Origin: Candidatus Hodarchaeota archaeon
Lineage (GTDB): Archaea > Asgardarchaeota > Heimdallarchaeia > Hodarchaeales > Hodarchaeaceae
Direction of reading: 5' to 3'
Assembly: GCA_016839665.1 (NCBI GenBank)
Contig: JAEOTU010000195.1
Coordinates: 1-19,495, forward strand
Length of the DNA: 19,495 bases
The translations under genes were made by a program, and so were the position numbers. Position 1 is the first letter of the stretch; every line of letters begins with the position of its first letter. The notes beneath the pieces are model-generated. The model made no database searches and had not been told where the DNA came from. It saw only the letters and a list, made by a program, of their open reading frames with translations. This document shows positions 18,741 to 19,495 of this stretch, piece by piece.

Positions 18741-18761
18741 ACTTGTTCACTTACTTGCTAG

Positions 18762-18881
18762 TTAGTCGTTGTCAAGGTCTTCTTTTTTCAAACGCCAGAA
18801 TTTTTTTCCTTGTTTTTTCTTTTCTCGTAAACGTTTTTCCTCTCGGAGAATACGTCTTACTCCCTTTCCTTTTCTGGGCAT
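18762..18881 (-). CDS. Small very basic protein, 39 residues
   Basis: ATG 18881-18879 to TAA 18764-18762 encodes MPRKGKGVRRILREEKRLRE followed by a Lys-rich half ending KKEDLDND. Nearly half the residues are Lys or Arg, suggesting nucleic-acid or ribosome binding, but I recognise no family. Support for expression: AAAAGGTG stands 6 bases before ATG, and a TATA-like GATATAAAC lies at 18917-18909, about 25 bases before the predicted transcript start. Its stop is 21 bases before the tlyA-like GTG on the same strand, so the two are probably co-transcribed and may both act on RNA. Confidence 0.6.
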   Translation of the reverse strand: MPRKGKGVRRILREEKRLREKKKQGKKFWRLKKEDLDND

Positions 18882-18908
18882 ATAAACACCTTTTCATATG
18901 TAAGTATT

Positions 18909-18917
18909 GTTTATATC
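18909..18917 (-). promoter_or_regulatory. TATA-like box for the small basic gene and tlyA-like gene
   Basis: The minus strand reads GATATAAAC. Archaeal spacing places the transcript start near 18887, only a few bases before ATG 18881, and would drive both the 39-residue gene and the interrupted methyltransferase gene. Confidence 0.45.
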
Positions 18918-18955
18918 ATGTTTAATTGAATCATTAAGCCGAATGTCGTCTTAGA

Positions 18956-19096
18956 TTACTTTTCTTTCTTTTTTGTCTTCGCCTGTGGAATTTTCTCCTT
19001 GATCCGACGTTTAGTTTCCTTTATATGCTCAATGGTCTCTTTATTAATATTAGCGTTTTTCATTTTTTTCATTTTTTTCATTTTCTTAAACCCCAT
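18956..19096 (-). CDS. Small lysine-rich protein, 46 residues
   Basis: ATG 19096-19094 to TAA 18958-18956 encodes MGFKKMKKMKKMKNANINKE and a C-terminal half of Lys/Glu helix-like sequence (ETIEHIKETKRRIKEKI). The N-terminus comes from a 9-base repeat, so the start could be any of four Met codons (1, 6, 9, 12). The strongest ribosome-site-like AAAAGGAG is about 30 bases upstream, too far for this ATG, which weakens the call. I recognise no family. It may belong with the preceding 34-codon frame on the same strand. Confidence 0.4.
   Translation of the reverse strand: MGFKKMKKMKKMKNANINKETIEHIKETKRRIKEKIPQAKTKKKEK
19056..19085. repeat. Short 9-bp tandem repeat (CATTTTTTT, about three units)
   Basis: CATTTTTTT recurs at 19061, 19070 and 19079. 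On the minus strand it codes for successive Met-Lys-Lys triplets of the small Lys-rich ORF. Such a tract is prone to replication slippage in units of three codons, so length may vary between strains without a frame change. Confidence 0.7.
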
Positions 19097-19110
19097 GATA
19101 GTTTCAATTA

Positions 19111-19215
19111 TTAATGAGAAAGATCTCCTTTTAAATTTTCATTCTCATTTCCTAAAGTAAAATAACTCTCTCCAGTTAAAGGGATACTGAATTTCTTACG
19201 GATTGAAATCATCAT
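19111..19215 (-). CDS. Possible small ORF, 34 residues
   Basis: Two adjacent ATG codons (19215-19210) open a frame to TAA 19113-19111, encoding MMISIRKKFSIPLTGESYFT and a polar tail ending KGDLSH. Composition looks protein-like, and the stop sits only 14 bases before the next ATG on the same strand. However, the frame is short, no clear ribosome site is present, and no family is recognised. It may equally be part of the leader of the Lys-rich ORF. Confidence 0.25.
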   Translation of the reverse strand: MMISIRKKFSIPLTGESYFTLGNENENLKGDLSH

Positions 19216-19328
19216 TGACCGAAAGTTAAGGTTTAATCTTCAATTTCAAGATTTTATTCATTCTTGTTTCATTTTCAGTTATCTCTCTCTCTTTTGAGTT
19301 TAAAAGAGGTTTCAACAATACAATATGT

Positions 19329-19469
19329 ATGTCATCATCACCAACTTCTAACGATGAAAAATCATCTTCTTCAACGTCAAAGGAATATAGCTATCTAGAA
19401 CGGAAGTATGGTAAAGAACCTAAGATTTCCAAAGAAGAATTGGATAAAATACGTTGGAACTGGCATTAA
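19329..19469 (+). CDS. Small hypothetical protein, 46 residues, Ser-rich N-terminus
   Basis: ATG 19329 to TAA 19467-19469 encodes a Ser/Thr-rich, probably disordered N-terminus (MSSSPTSNDEKSSSSTSKEY) followed by a compact charged tail, YLERKYGKEPKISKEELDKI, ending RWNWH. The TATA-like GTTTAAAAG (19298-19306) lies about 26 bases before the ATG, so the message would be leaderless, a common archaeal arrangement. A T7 run at 19484-19490 just after the stop fits termination. Promoter, frame and terminator together support a real gene, but I recognise no family. Confidence 0.5.
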   Translation: MSSSPTSNDEKSSSSTSKEYSYLERKYGKEPKISKEELDKIRWNWH

Positions 19470-19483
19470 TTATTCCGTAATTA

Positions 19484-19490
19484 TTTTTTT
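19484..19490 (+). terminator. T7 tract after the 46-residue plus-strand gene
   Basis: Seven T residues 15 bases after the TAA at 19469, with no hairpin, match the simple T-tract termination used by archaeal RNA polymerase. Confidence 0.4.
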
Positions 19491-19495
19491 ACCTA

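Overview
The window is a piece of an A+T-rich archaeal chromosome. Three things point to Archaea: phenylalanyl-tRNA synthetase is an alpha/beta pair of archaeal/eukaryotic architecture (winged-helix N-terminus on PheS, short PheT without a C-terminal anticodon-binding extension); TATA-like boxes lie 20-60 bases before several starts, with very short or absent leaders; and TTG/GTG starts are frequent. Repeated multi-PAS sensors and a bacterial-type glutamate dehydrogenase would fit an Asgard or another large-genome mesophilic archaeon, but I cannot fix the lineage from this sequence alone.

Layout. Bases 1-2221 (minus strand) carry a probable three-gene run: an FMN-binding pyridoxamine-oxidase-like protein, a saccharopine-dehydrogenase-like reductase and the N-terminal part of an FGGY sugar kinase that leaves the window. 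Bases 2487-9591 (plus) hold two paralogous giant sensors, each with seven PAS domains and a HisKA_2-like histidine motif followed by a degenerate ATPase domain. Bases 9662-11005 (minus) encode glutamate dehydrogenase, ending at a hairpin-plus-T terminator. Bases 11383-14400 (plus) encode a large protein joining two receiver-like domains to a PEP-synthase-type ATP-grasp domain. Bases 14687-17919 (plus) are the pheS-pheT operon behind a long leader with a possible RNA structure. Bases 18027-18881 (minus) hold a 39-residue basic protein and a TlyA-like S4/2'-O-methyltransferase gene split by one in-frame TAA. The right edge has three further very small ORFs.

How the parts may work together. The sensors lack a transmitter domain that looks catalytically competent and have no separate response regulator here; the receiver/ATP-grasp protein, whose second receiver keeps its acidic residues and phospho-acceptor Asp, is the nearest possible partner. 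Together with glutamate dehydrogenase between them this could be a signalling link to central carbon/nitrogen metabolism, but that is inference from proximity. pheS-pheT and the tlyA-like gene are translation and RNA-modification functions.
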